NCBI GenBank assembly: GCA_031460505.1
Contig: JAVKTT010000001.1
Span: 62,001 to 126,000 of the forward strand
Length of the DNA: 64,000 bases
DNA from: JAAYTL01 sp031460505
GTDB lineage: Bacteria; Bacillota; Clostridia; Tissierellales; Tissierellaceae
Direction: 5' to 3'
Shown: piece after piece, positions 50,321-59,898 of the stretch
Layout: every line of letters begins with the position of its first letter
Numbering within the stretch: position 1 is the first letter of the stretch
Translations under genes and position numbers: made by a program
The notes under the pieces: generated by a model
The model's database searches: none
What the model was told of the DNA's origin: nothing
Seen by the model: only the letters and a program-made list of their open reading frames with translations

Positions 50321-51526
50321 TTACTTAAATACATCAACTGCTCTATTTAATATACCTGCCCCATGGGCTAATACCATTCCATAATTGGTAATAGGTACAC
50401 CTGCTTCTTTGGACATCCTTATTCTGTTCATCATTGTCTTTTTATTTAACATACATGAGCCACAGTGAATTACTAAATCATATTCATTTATAGCTTGGGG
50501 AAAGTCGTTTCCCATGGCAAAATCATACTGAATCTCTTTTCCTAGAAAGTTATTCACTACTCTAGGTATTTTGACTCTTCCTATATCCTCATGGGAAACG
50601 TTGTGGCTGCAGCTTTCCATAATCAATATCTTAGGTTTACCTATACTCTTTAGATTTTTAAGTTTTTCTATTCCATATATAAATTCCTTTAAATCACCTT
50701 TTTGTCTTGCCATTAAAATTGAAAAACTAGTTAGGCTAATTTCCTGGGGAATGACACTTTCAACATATTTAAAAATTTGAGAGTCTGTAACTACTAAATC
50801 AATATCTTCTAAATCATTAATAGCTGATCGAAGCTCAGTATCTCTGACTACATAAGATTTAATTCCATGATCTAAGCAGTCTCTTATTAACTGAACTTGA
50901 GGTAGAATAAGCCTACCTTTAGGTGCTTCTTTATCTAGTGGAACTACCATTAGTATCTTGCCATTATAAGGTACTATATCTCCAATGAGAGTGTCATCTT
51001 CATCTAAATATTCTAGTCTTTTTATCAATTTATCACGTAAGTTTTCAATGCTTCCATTATCCTTAACAGAAGTAAATACAACCTGTTTATTCCCAAATGA
51101 AGTTTCAAGTCTATCTTCAATTTTTCTCAACCTATCCTTAGATATCAAATCAATTTTATTTATGACTACAATATATGGAATATCTCTTTTAATAAACTCC
51201 TTTTCCATTTCAAATTCTATATCTTCTAGATCTTGTATATCTATTACATAAATTGCCAAATCGGCGTTTTCTAATGTTTTTCTAGTCTTTTCTACCCTAA
51301 GCTCACCTAATAAACCTTCATCATCTATACCACCGGTGTCTACAAATACTACAGGTCCAAAGGAAATTAATTCCACAGCTTTAGATACTGTATCAGTTGT
51401 AGTTCCCTTTATTTCTGAGACCAAGGATATTTCTTGGCCAATTAAGCCATTCATAATCGAAGATTTGCCTGCATTTCTCTTTCCATAGAAAACTATATGT
51501 TTTCTATTAGCTTTAGGTGTATTCAT
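50321..51526 (-). CDS. hydF: [FeFe] hydrogenase H-cluster maturation GTPase HydF
   Basis: Scaffold on which the 2Fe subcluster is assembled before delivery to HydA. The N-terminal GTPase domain has Walker A GKRNAGKSS near residue 14, the DTGG motif (VFVDTGGIDDEG) and NKID near 123. The C-terminal domain holds the cluster ligands: ESCSHNVSHEDIG near 305, then LVIHCGSCMLN near 355, matching the CxH...HCxxC pattern. Length 401 aa is typical. AAGGAG precedes the ATG, and hydG ends 14 bp upstream. It is the last gene of the hydrogenase operon. Confidence 0.95.
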   Translation of the reverse strand: MNTPKANRKHIVFYGKRNAGKSSIMNGLIGQEISLVSEIKGTTTDTVSKAVELISFGPVVFVDTGGIDDEGLLGELRVEKTRKTLENADLAIYVIDIQDLEDIEFEMEKEFIKRDIPYIVVINKIDLISKDRLRKIEDRLETSFGNKQVVFTSVKDNGSIENLRDKLIKRLEYLDEDDTLIGDIVPYNGKILMVVPLDKEAPKGRLILPQVQLIRDCLDHGIKSYVVRDTELRSAINDLEDIDLVVTDSQIFKYVESVIPQEISLTSFSILMARQKGDLKEFIYGIEKLKNLKSIGKPKILIMESCSHNVSHEDIGRVKIPRVVNNFLGKEIQYDFAMGNDFPQAINEYDLVIHCGSCMLNKKTMMNRIRMSKEAGVPITNYGMVLAHGAGILNRAVDVFK

Positions 51527-51540
51527 GCTATTCTCCTTAA

Positions 51541-52929
51541 CTAAAAGTATAAGTCTCTTTCTCCCATCTTGATTCTTTCAATATTGTCTAATAGTCTTAC
51601 TCTAATATTGTCATTATTAATACTTGCTGCTTCTTTATTTATAATTCCATCTACTACTCTCTTAAACTCTTCATCACCATAATCCAGTGCATATTCCATT
51701 AAAGTCATAAGCGCATTTGGATGACAAACATTCTGAATCTCACCACTTTTGGCTAAACTCATAAATCTATCCCCTGTACGTCCCATTCTATAGCATGCTG
51801 TACAATAAGATGGGATATGTCCTTCTTCTATTAATTCTTTTAATACCTCTAAAGGTTTTCTATTATCTGCTACTTCAAACTGTGCATCATCTTTTTTCTC
51901 ATCATTTTCCTTGTAACCACCTACTCCAGTACATGATCCAGCACTGATTTGTGATACTCCGTATTCTATTACTTCTTTTCTCATTTCATGACTTTCCCTA
52001 GTGGAAAGGATTATTCCTGTAAAAGGTACAGCTAATCTTAGAATAGCTACTATTTTCTTAAATTCGTCATCATTTACTAAGTATGGGAAATCATTGATAT
52101 CCATCCCTCTAGCCATCCTCAATCTAGGAACTGAAATAGTATGAAAACCTACACCATAATTTCTCTCAAGATATTCATTATGAAGCATAAGGGCTAATAC
52201 CTCAAACTTGTAATCATATAATCCAAACAACACCCCTGCTCCAACATCATCTATACCTGCTTCCATTGCCCTATTGAAAGCTGTAATATGATAATCATAA
52301 CTCTTCTTTGGACCACTTAGATGCATAGATTCGTAGGTTTGTTTATGGTAAGTTTCTTGGAATAATATATAAGTGCCTATGCCTGCATCCTTCAACTTAT
52401 TGTAATTCTCCACTGTTGTAGATGCAATATTTACATTGACTCTACGAATGTTTCCATTTACATTATATGTTTCATAGACTGCCTTAATGGAGTCTACTAT
52501 ATAATCAATATCACAGTTTATTGGATCTTCTCCCGCTTCTAAGGCTAGTCTTTTATGACCCATTTTTTCTAGTTGAATAACTTCTTCTTGAATTTCTTCC
52601 CTATTAAGTTTTTTTCTATCCATTTCATTACAATGTTTATATCCACAGTATTGGCAATTATTTACACAGTAACTACTAAGATATAATGGAGCAAATATAA
52701 CTATCCTATTACCATATATACTTCTTTTAATCTCACCAGCTATTTTAAATACTTGGCTTAATACTTCCATATCTTCAACTTGTAGTAAAGTTGCTATATC
52801 TTTATGTGAGAGACCCTGTTTTTTTGCAGCCTTTTTAAGAATTTTATCTATTTCGTCCTTTGTAGGTTTCTTAGTGAAATTAAGTAAATCATTAATATAA
52901 TCCTCATAAATTATCTTTGTTTCTTCCAT
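51541..52929 (-). CDS. hydG: [FeFe] hydrogenase maturation radical SAM enzyme HydG
   Basis: Cleaves tyrosine to make the CO and CN ligands of the H-cluster. The radical-SAM motif is CVNNCQYCGY near residue 90. The C-terminal auxiliary cluster motif CTACYRMGRTGDRF, with a third Cys 22 residues later in NVCHPNA, is the CX2CX22C signature of HydG and separates it from ThiH. Length 462 aa is typical. The start overlaps the end of hydE by 19 bases. Confidence 0.95.
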   Translation of the reverse strand: MEETKIIYEDYINDLLNFTKKPTKDEIDKILKKAAKKQGLSHKDIATLLQVEDMEVLSQVFKIAGEIKRSIYGNRIVIFAPLYLSSYCVNNCQYCGYKHCNEMDRKKLNREEIQEEVIQLEKMGHKRLALEAGEDPINCDIDYIVDSIKAVYETYNVNGNIRRVNVNIASTTVENYNKLKDAGIGTYILFQETYHKQTYESMHLSGPKKSYDYHITAFNRAMEAGIDDVGAGVLFGLYDYKFEVLALMLHNEYLERNYGVGFHTISVPRLRMARGMDINDFPYLVNDDEFKKIVAILRLAVPFTGIILSTRESHEMRKEVIEYGVSQISAGSCTGVGGYKENDEKKDDAQFEVADNRKPLEVLKELIEEGHIPSYCTACYRMGRTGDRFMSLAKSGEIQNVCHPNALMTLMEYALDYGDEEFKRVVDGIINKEAASINNDNIRVRLLDNIERIKMGERDLYF

Positions 52930-53981
52930 TTTATATTGTCACCCCTTGACATATCAACTACGTAACCTGCCTTATTTATCCTCTTTTCCAACTGTTGTCT
53001 ACATTCTGCTCCTTCATAACCTTGATAAGCTTTTCCATCATATAATGAATAATCTTCCCGGACAGCTAGCGGAGATAGATTTGGCATCACTACATTTGCA
53101 CCAGCCTTTAATCCTAGTTCTCTACCATCTTCATGAATACTTGCCAAGGCTGTAGTAGAAGGGATAAGTGCATTGGGTAAAAACAGCCTAGCCAAGGCCA
53201 ACATTGTAATAGTATCTTCCAATGCCCCAGAATCCTTATCCCTATATACTGTATCCTTATGGGGGATAAACGGTCCAATACCTACCATTTCAGGATCTAG
53301 TTCTTTTAGAAAAAGTAATTCTCTAGCTAAATCCTCCTTAGTTTGATTAGGGATTCCTACCATGAAACCTGCCCCTATTTGATATCCTAGATACTTTAAA
53401 TCCCACAAAGATTTTATTCTGTTTTCATAGTTTGAATTAAGGTGAATACTCTCATAAAGAGGCTTATTCACTGTTTCATGCCTTAGTAAATATCTATCAG
53501 CACCAGCTTCTAAATATTTCTCATAGGATGAATAGTCCCTTTCACCTACAGATAAAGTTACAGCTGCATCTGGATACCTTCTCTTTATTTCTATTATAAT
53601 TTTTACTAATATAGAATCTGTAAAGTAATTATCTTCTCCACCTTGTAAAACAAATGTCCTAAATCCTAAATTATATCCTCGTTCACAACACTCTAATATA
53701 TCTTCTTGGCTTAGTCTATATCTATGAACATTATTGTTTAAAGCATTAATACCACAGTATTTACATTGTCTTTTACAATAATTCGAAATCTCTATTAAAC
53801 CTCTCATATATACTTTAGTTCCATAGGTTCTCCTTCTAGTCTCATCAGCCTTATGAATCAAATAATCAAGCCCATAGAGATTAATATTTTCTAAGATAAA
53901 GATTATTTCATCTTCATTTAAGAAGTTATTTCTATATAATTTGTCTATAAGATATTTAAATAGATATTTTTCATTTACCAT
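52911..53981 (-). CDS. hydE: [FeFe] hydrogenase maturation radical SAM enzyme HydE
   Basis: Radical-SAM enzyme that processes the HydG-derived synthon during H-cluster assembly. The cluster motif is CKRQCKYCGIN near residue 65. Further conserved parts are RLSQEDILECCERGYNLGFRTFVLQGGED and the later GIGPFIPHKDT. The ATG at 53981 is preferred, 6 bases after GTGAGG, giving 356 aa; the frame extends upstream to 53993 without a better site. It overlaps hydG by 19 bases and follows the hydrogenase gene after 34 bp. Confidence 0.94.
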   Translation of the reverse strand: MVNEKYLFKYLIDKLYRNNFLNEDEIIFILENINLYGLDYLIHKADETRRRTYGTKVYMRGLIEISNYCKRQCKYCGINALNNNVHRYRLSQEDILECCERGYNLGFRTFVLQGGEDNYFTDSILVKIIIEIKRRYPDAAVTLSVGERDYSSYEKYLEAGADRYLLRHETVNKPLYESIHLNSNYENRIKSLWDLKYLGYQIGAGFMVGIPNQTKEDLARELLFLKELDPEMVGIGPFIPHKDTVYRDKDSGALEDTITMLALARLFLPNALIPSTTALASIHEDGRELGLKAGANVVMPNLSPLAVREDYSLYDGKAYQGYEGAECRQQLEKRINKAGYVVDMSRGDNIKWKKQR

Positions 53982-54015
53982 AATATGCCTCACAGGTTTG
54001 TTTATATTAAGTCCA

Positions 54016-55698
54016 TTATTTGTGTACGTGGATTAAGTGTTTCTTATCTTTTAACATATCCTCTAATATATTTGATACTATTGGATTGTTTTCCGAACTC
54101 TTAATAAATGAAGTTCTATCTATTTTATATAATCCCTTCGCTCTTTGTTTCCTCATTTCAGTATTAACAGGTGCTGGTTGACCCCCACCAGATACGCATC
54201 CACCAGGACATGCCATTACCTCTATAAAATCATAATGTCTTTCTCCTGATTTAATCATTTTTATCAAATCATCTGCATTCTTTAATCCATGGACAATGGC
54301 AACCCTTACTTCTTTACCGTCTACACTAAATATTGATTCTTTTATATTATCCAAACCTCTAACATCTTTGAATATAATTTGTTTTTCTGTATGATCAGGT
54401 TTTTTCTTCAATAATCTAGTAACTACAGCCTCAGTTACACCACCAGTTGCACCAAAGATGATACCTGAACCACTTGCCATTCCAAAAGGCATATCAAAAG
54501 ACTCATCCTCTAATTCTTCAAATACAATGCCCATCTCTTTGATAATCCTAGCTAGTTCATTAGTTGTAATTACTAAATCAACATCTCTGATTCCATTAAC
54601 TTCAAAATCAGATCTAGCTGCTTCAGCCTTCTTTGCAGTACAAGGCATTATAGATACCATTACTGTTTCTTTATTATCTTCTATATCCTTTTTCTTATAA
54701 TATTCCTTTACAACTGCTCCAAACATCTGTTGAGGTGATTTACATGAAGATATATTATTGGCTAATTCAGGATATTTGTTCTCAGCAAATTTAACCCAAC
54801 CAGGACAACATGAGGTGAATAAAGGTAAATTTTCTCCACTAGTTAGCCTTTCTATAAATTCATTGCCCTCTTCTATAACAGTCATATCTGCAGCAAAGGC
54901 TGTATCATATACTTCATCAACACCTATCATCTTTAAGGCAGATATTATCTTACCAATTGTTACCTCTCCAGCTTCTAAACCAAATCTTTCTCCTAATGCA
55001 ACTCTAACTGCTGGAGCTATTTGAGCTATTACCCTTTTATTCTTATCTCCGATTGCTTCCCAGAATTTCTCTCTATCATCTTTAACAGTTATAGCCCCTG
55101 TAGGGCAAACTGTCCTACATTGCCCACAATCTACACAATTTACTTCACTTATTGTTTTATTGAATGCAGGGGAAATCCTAAGATTAGATCCTCTATGGGT
55201 AAAACTTAGGGCACCAACTCCTTGAACTTCTTCACAAACCCTTACACAATCTCCACAATAAATACATTTGTTAGGATTTCTCACAATACTATGGCTTGAA
55301 TTATCTATAGGAAGCTTCTTATCTAATTCTCCAAATCTAATCTCCTCTATTCCAAATCTACGAGCCAGTTTTTGAAGATCACATCTACCAGTTATATTAC
55401 AAGATGTACAATCCCTATCATGATTTGATAATAATAGCTCAAGTATAGTCTTTCTATATTTTCTAAGTTTAGGAGTCTGAGTATAAATTTCCATTCCTTC
55501 TTTAGGTATCTGTGAACATGAGGTAAATATATTACCACGTTTGTCTTCAACAATGCACATTCTACAAGCCCCATAAATACTTAATTCCGAATAATAGCAA
55601 AAGGTTGGTAAATCGATTCCTGCTTTTCTTACAACTTCTAGAACATTTTTTTCATCATTAAATTCAACTTTTCTATTATCAATAATCATAGTTCCCAT
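54016..55698 (-). CDS. hydA: NADH-dependent [FeFe] hydrogenase catalytic subunit HydA
   Basis: Catalytic subunit of a trimeric, probably electron-bifurcating, [FeFe] hydrogenase (560 aa). Order of domains: a 2Fe-2S ferredoxin at 1-75 (CYYSELSIYGACRMCIV), a His-Cys3 cluster (HDRDCTSCNITGRC) near 93, a two-cluster ferredoxin (CIYCGDCVRVCEE; CVDCGQCRTVCPTGA), and the H-domain. The three H-cluster motifs are complete: TSCCPGW, MPCTAKKAEA and EVMACPGGCVSGGGQP. AGGAGG lies upstream of the ATG, and hydB ends a single base before it. Physiologically it would oxidise NADH and reduced ferredoxin together to make H2, or the reverse. Confidence 0.95.
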   Translation of the reverse strand: MGTMIIDNRKVEFNDEKNVLEVVRKAGIDLPTFCYYSELSIYGACRMCIVEDKRGNIFTSCSQIPKEGMEIYTQTPKLRKYRKTILELLLSNHDRDCTSCNITGRCDLQKLARRFGIEEIRFGELDKKLPIDNSSHSIVRNPNKCIYCGDCVRVCEEVQGVGALSFTHRGSNLRISPAFNKTISEVNCVDCGQCRTVCPTGAITVKDDREKFWEAIGDKNKRVIAQIAPAVRVALGERFGLEAGEVTIGKIISALKMIGVDEVYDTAFAADMTVIEEGNEFIERLTSGENLPLFTSCCPGWVKFAENKYPELANNISSCKSPQQMFGAVVKEYYKKKDIEDNKETVMVSIMPCTAKKAEAARSDFEVNGIRDVDLVITTNELARIIKEMGIVFEELEDESFDMPFGMASGSGIIFGATGGVTEAVVTRLLKKKPDHTEKQIIFKDVRGLDNIKESIFSVDGKEVRVAIVHGLKNADDLIKMIKSGERHYDFIEVMACPGGCVSGGGQPAPVNTEMRKQRAKGLYKIDRTSFIKSSENNPIVSNILEDMLKDKKHLIHVHK

Positions 55699-55699
55699 C

Positions 55700-57571
55700 T
55701 TATACCTCCTCTATGGCATGGAATGCACAGGACTCAATGCAAGCACCACATTTAATACATTTATCTTGATTAATTGTATATACTTCTTTAACTCTACCTT
55801 CAATAGCATCTGTTGGACAAATCCTTGCACATTTACTACATCCCTTACATAAATCTGGTATTATTTTAATTGTTTTAAGTGCTTCGCATACCTTAGCATG
55901 GCATTTCTTATCTACAATATGCTCAATATATTCACTTCTAAAATATTTTAATGTACTTAGTACTGGGTTGGCTGCAGTCTTTCCCAGACCACACAGTGAT
56001 GTTTCAGTAACTGTATATGCTAATTCTTCAAGTAGTTTTAAGTCATTCATATTAGCCTTTCCTGCAACTATCTTTTCCATTATTTCAAGCATCCTCTTTG
56101 TACCTTCTCTACAAGGTACACATTTTCCACAGGATTCATTTTGAGTAAAATTCATAAAAAATCTAGCAACTTCTACGATGCAAGTATCCTGATCCATAAC
56201 TACCATTCCACCTGAGCCTATCATAGCTCCAACTTCAGTTAGTGAATCAAAATCAAGAGGCATATCTAGATGTTCTTCAGTCAAACAACCACCAGAGGGA
56301 CCACCTATTTGAACAGCTTTGAACTTTTTACCATCCATTATGCCACCACAGGTATCAAAGATTATCTCCCTTAAAGTTGTTCCCATAGGAACTTCTATAA
56401 CACCTGTATTATTTACATTACCTGTTACAGAGAAAGCCTTAGTTCCTGGACTATTTTCAGTACCAATGGCCCTGTACCACTTTGCACCATTCATGATGAT
56501 ATATCTAACATTAGCAAAGGTCTCTACGTTGTTTAGAACTGTAGGTTTTTTCCATAAACCTTCTTCAACAGTTCTCTTAGCCTTTACCCTAGGCATTCCT
56601 CTTTCGCCTTCTATAGAAGCAATCAAAGCACTTCCCTCACCACATACAAAGGCACCAGCCCCTTGATTTATGTGAATATCAAAACTCAAATCAGTTCCTA
56701 ATATATTTTCACCTAATAATCCATACTCTCTGGCTTGTTTAATAGCTTTAGTCAGTCTCTTTACTGCCAATGGATACTCAGCTCTTACATAGATATAGCC
56801 TTCCTTGGCTTTTGTTGCATAGGCTGCTATAATCATTCCCTCTATAATACTATGTGGGATTCCTTCCATAATGCACATATCCATAAATGCTCCAGGATCA
56901 CCTTCATCACCATTACAAATTATATATTTCATATCTGATTCATAAGAGAGAACCTGTGACCATTTAGTACCTGCACTAAATCCACCTCCGCCTCTTCCTC
57001 TTAACTTAGATTCCAATATCTCATTACAAACATCCTTTGGGTCCATCTCTTCTAACACTTTAGCTAATGCTAAATATCCACCACTAGCAATATATTCTTC
57101 AATAGACTCAGGGTTGATTTCTCCACAATCCTTAAGGACTAATCTTGATTGATTTAAATAAAAAGGAATGGAATGTTTGGAAGCATATACATCATCATCT
57201 ATACTAAATAGCAATCTCTCTACTAAATTTTCATGGAAAAATGTTTCAATGATGATATCCTTGCAATCTTCCACCTTAACCATAGTGTATAAGGTATCAC
57301 CTGGCTCTATTCTAACTAAAGGACCAGCTTCACATAATCCAGGACATCCGCTTTTTTTAAGTGAGATATCTTCTACTTCCTTTACTAAATCCGCTTGATC
57401 CCTTAAGTTCCACTCATCTAATAATCTTTCGAATTCATCATATATATTCAAGGCTCCTCCGGCTACACAACCAGTCCCTGCACATACTATGATTTTCTTA
57501 GTTTGCTTATCTAATCTATCTCTAAACTGTCGATGTTTACTATATAATTCTTGACTAGTCAATATCTTCAC
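55700..57571 (-). CDS. hydB: NADH-dependent [FeFe] hydrogenase subunit HydB (NuoF-like)
   Basis: The 623-aa diaphorase subunit that binds NADH and FMN. An N-terminal thioredoxin-like 2Fe-2S domain (CAGTGCVAGGA, SGCPGLCEAGP) is followed by the NuoF core: LRGRGGGGFSAGTKW near 190 (FMN), GDEGDPGAFMD (NADH), and the cluster ligands ESCGKCVPCREG near 480. A C-terminal two-cluster ferredoxin (CKGCSKCARICPTDA, CIKCGACIESC) completes it. It starts with GTG, 9 bases after AAGGAGG, and overlaps hydC by 17 bases. Confidence 0.95.
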   Translation of the reverse strand: MKILTSQELYSKHRQFRDRLDKQTKKIIVCAGTGCVAGGALNIYDEFERLLDEWNLRDQADLVKEVEDISLKKSGCPGLCEAGPLVRIEPGDTLYTMVKVEDCKDIIIETFFHENLVERLLFSIDDDVYASKHSIPFYLNQSRLVLKDCGEINPESIEEYIASGGYLALAKVLEEMDPKDVCNEILESKLRGRGGGGFSAGTKWSQVLSYESDMKYIICNGDEGDPGAFMDMCIMEGIPHSIIEGMIIAAYATKAKEGYIYVRAEYPLAVKRLTKAIKQAREYGLLGENILGTDLSFDIHINQGAGAFVCGEGSALIASIEGERGMPRVKAKRTVEEGLWKKPTVLNNVETFANVRYIIMNGAKWYRAIGTENSPGTKAFSVTGNVNNTGVIEVPMGTTLREIIFDTCGGIMDGKKFKAVQIGGPSGGCLTEEHLDMPLDFDSLTEVGAMIGSGGMVVMDQDTCIVEVARFFMNFTQNESCGKCVPCREGTKRMLEIMEKIVAGKANMNDLKLLEELAYTVTETSLCGLGKTAANPVLSTLKYFRSEYIEHIVDKKCHAKVCEALKTIKIIPDLCKGCSKCARICPTDAIEGRVKEVYTINQDKCIKCGACIESCAFHAIEEV

Positions 57572-58049
57572 TTAAATGTCCCTCCTTAATCTTTTTAACC
57601 AAAGTTTGTGTCTTACTAGGGGTCATCTTAGCATAAACTATACCATCTACATTGACTACTGGAGCTAAACTACAAGCACCTAAACATGAAACCATTTCCA
57701 CAGTAATAAGTAAATCATCCGTGGTTTTTTTATCTTCTGAAAGTCTTAACTCTTTTCTTAACGCATCAAGTATTGGTTGTGATTTACGTATATGGCATGC
57801 AGTTCCATCACATATTTTGATAATATGCTTCCCCTTTGGTTCCAATGAAAAATTTTCATAAAATGTGGCAATACCATAAATCTTTGATGAACTAATATCC
57901 ATCTTTTCCGAAACATAATTAAGTGCTTCCTCAGGCAAATATCTATACTCTCTTTGTATTGCTTGAAGGATACTTATTATTGAAGATTGATTATTATTAT
58001 GCTCCTTAACGATGTTATCAACGGTTTCCATAATTTCTGTAGTAAGCAT
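57555..58049 (-). CDS. hydC: NADH-dependent [FeFe] hydrogenase subunit HydC (NuoE-like)
   Basis: The small 2Fe-2S subunit of the trimeric hydrogenase, 164 aa. The helical N-terminal part contains SIISILQAIQREYRYLPEEAL. The thioredoxin-like C-terminal domain has the cluster ligands CDGTACHIR near 86 and CLGACSLAP near 127. The ATG at 58049 is chosen because ATAGGAGGT lies 6 bases upstream; a longer frame to 58091 would run into that site. It is the first gene of the operon and sits behind a consensus promoter with a Rex-like operator. Confidence 0.94.
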   Translation of the reverse strand: MLTTEIMETVDNIVKEHNNNQSSIISILQAIQREYRYLPEEALNYVSEKMDISSSKIYGIATFYENFSLEPKGKHIIKICDGTACHIRKSQPILDALRKELRLSEDKKTTDDLLITVEMVSCLGACSLAPVVNVDGIVYAKMTPSKTQTLVKKIKEGHLSEDID

Positions 58050-58123
58050 GGATTTACCTCCTATTGTTTTAGTTAATATTTTAACGATCAAGATTAAAAA
58101 AATAGTATAATTCCTTTTTATTT

Positions 58124-58139
58124 TGTTAAAGTTTTAACA
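58124..58139. promoter_or_regulatory. Rex-type operator of the hydrogenase operon
   Basis: On the minus strand the sequence TGTTAA-AACT-TTAACA matches the Rex core TGTTAA-N4-TTAACA. It lies at the predicted transcription start, where a bound repressor would block the promoter. Rex senses the NADH/NAD ratio, a sensible control for an NADH-linked hydrogenase. No rex gene is in the window. Confidence 0.8.
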
Positions 58140-58144
58140 CAATC

Positions 58145-58173
58145 ATCATACCAATTATTATTTCTAATGTCAA
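58145..58173 (-). promoter_or_regulatory. Sigma-A promoter of the hydrogenase operon
   Basis: TTGACA (58173-58168) and TATGAT (58150-58145) are spaced by exactly 17 bp on the minus strand, about 95 bp upstream of hydC. Confidence 0.85.
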
Positions 58174-58256
58174 TCTAATTTTAAACAATTCTGTAACTAC
58201 TTTGTTACCCTAAAGATTTAGGAAGTATATATAATATATTATGAGGAGAGTGAATT

Positions 58257-59840
58257 ATGAAGACTAAATATTTGTTTATTTTATTGGTTATTCTCACCAT
58301 AAGTATTATATTGACAGCATGTAATGAAATCCAACACCTCCCAGTTGTTGTAGATTTAGAAAATAGCATTAAGGAAATTATCTCTTCTAAAGGAGAAAAT
58401 TATGATTTCCTCAATGATAAACAATATATGAGTAAAATGCATGAACTGGTAAGTCTCTTTGTAGATAATAATCTTATTAAAGAAGAACATTATGTATTAG
58501 GTAACTTAAACAATGATAATATACCTGAATTAGTTGTATTTAGAGAAAGAGACCCTAACAATGTTGAAGATCAAGGGGCATTAGAAGTATATGAATACAA
58601 TATAGGTAAATATAGTTTAATTGATAGAATACCAATGAACTATGATAATACTAACTATGAATTGGTTATTGGAAAAATTGGCCCTAATCAAAATGGAATA
58701 CTTTTAAACAATCAAGTAGGCTCACAATCAGGGATTACCTATGGATTTATATTTAGCAAAGGAAATCTAGTGAGTATTCTAAATGAAAATAAGGTAAATT
58801 TAGTAAGTATCGATACTAAAAATGAGATAAAAGATATTGATAAAGACAATATTTTGGAATTTAGCATATACACAATAGACCCCGAATCCACTGACCAATC
58901 TATAAAGAATTCAGATAAAATTATGTATTGGTATAAATGGAATGGATCGGATGGTGTTGAGTTAGTTAAGTTTGAGAACATAAGAAATAAAGATAATAAA
59001 AAAGAAAAATCCGATAATAAGGTATTAAAAGAAGCTGAAAGGTTATTTTCAATAGATAGACTTAGTTATCTAAATTATTTAAAAAACAATAAAAAATCTT
59101 TATCCATACAAGATTCAACAAAGCTTGTAGAAAGATATTTTGATAAAATGTTAGAAGAATCTAGTGCTAAAGGGGTAGTCATCAATAATCTATTCTCTAG
59201 ATATCAATTAGGCAATAGTAATGATTATCTATTCAATAAATATGGACTCTCCTTAGAAAGATTAAATGATATAGCATATCTAAGTAGAGATAAAGTCTTA
59301 AATGCGGAATCAGAGTTAAAAAATAATTTAATTCATAATCTAAAACTAGGTTATAAATTAAAAGAAAAAGATGGTAAATATAGTTACACCATCAACTATC
59401 AAGCCTTCCTAGATAACATAGGAGATAATATTCTAAAGGAATATAGAGATTATTATAAAATACTAGCACTTGATACAAATACTCAGTATATGAAAAATGA
59501 CACTCTATTAATTACTTTAGATAAATTAGCAGAAAGGATAATTCTAATAGACAATTTCAGTATGACTTATCCTTATTCAAAGTTTATTGAAAATTTGATC
59601 CCTATTTATAATGATTATTTAAATATTCTTTTATATGGTAGTAAAAATAGTCCAGTTTTCGATAAAGAATCTAACTTAATTAATAAGGAAATACTGGTTC
59701 AATATAAAGAAATTAAAGAAAAATATGCAAATACAAATCTTAGTGACATATTAACAAACTATCTAAAAGAATTAGAATCCAATGGAAATGCTATAACTGT
59801 TGACATAAAAAAGAATTTTAATGAAAAATATTTGAAGTAA
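58257..59840 (+). CDS. Lipoprotein of unknown function
   Basis: A 527-aa protein I cannot assign. Residues 1-22 are a lipoprotein signal with the lipobox ILTAC, so it is anchored outside the membrane. The segment at about 80-215 (LGNLNNDNIPELVVFRE, LEVYEYNIGKYSLIDRI) resembles the FG-GAP/VCBS-like repeat blades found in other Gram-positive lipoproteins. The remainder is rich in Lys, Asn and Asp and looks helical. GAGGAG precedes the ATG. A TTGTTA / TATATA pair spaced by 18 bp just upstream may be its promoter. The DUF2935 gene follows after about 58 bp. Confidence 0.75.
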   Translation: MKTKYLFILLVILTISIILTACNEIQHLPVVVDLENSIKEIISSKGENYDFLNDKQYMSKMHELVSLFVDNNLIKEEHYVLGNLNNDNIPELVVFRERDPNNVEDQGALEVYEYNIGKYSLIDRIPMNYDNTNYELVIGKIGPNQNGILLNNQVGSQSGITYGFIFSKGNLVSILNENKVNLVSIDTKNEIKDIDKDNILEFSIYTIDPESTDQSIKNSDKIMYWYKWNGSDGVELVKFENIRNKDNKKEKSDNKVLKEAERLFSIDRLSYLNYLKNNKKSLSIQDSTKLVERYFDKMLEESSAKGVVINNLFSRYQLGNSNDYLFNKYGLSLERLNDIAYLSRDKVLNAESELKNNLIHNLKLGYKLKEKDGKYSYTINYQAFLDNIGDNILKEYRDYYKILALDTNTQYMKNDTLLITLDKLAERIILIDNFSMTYPYSKFIENLIPIYNDYLNILLYGSKNSPVFDKESNLINKEILVQYKEIKEKYANTNLSDILTNYLKELESNGNAITVDIKKNFNEKYLK

Positions 59841-59898
59841 CACTTATCTTCTTCTGTAATATGATATATTAGACCATATTATGGAGGGAGGTATTTTT

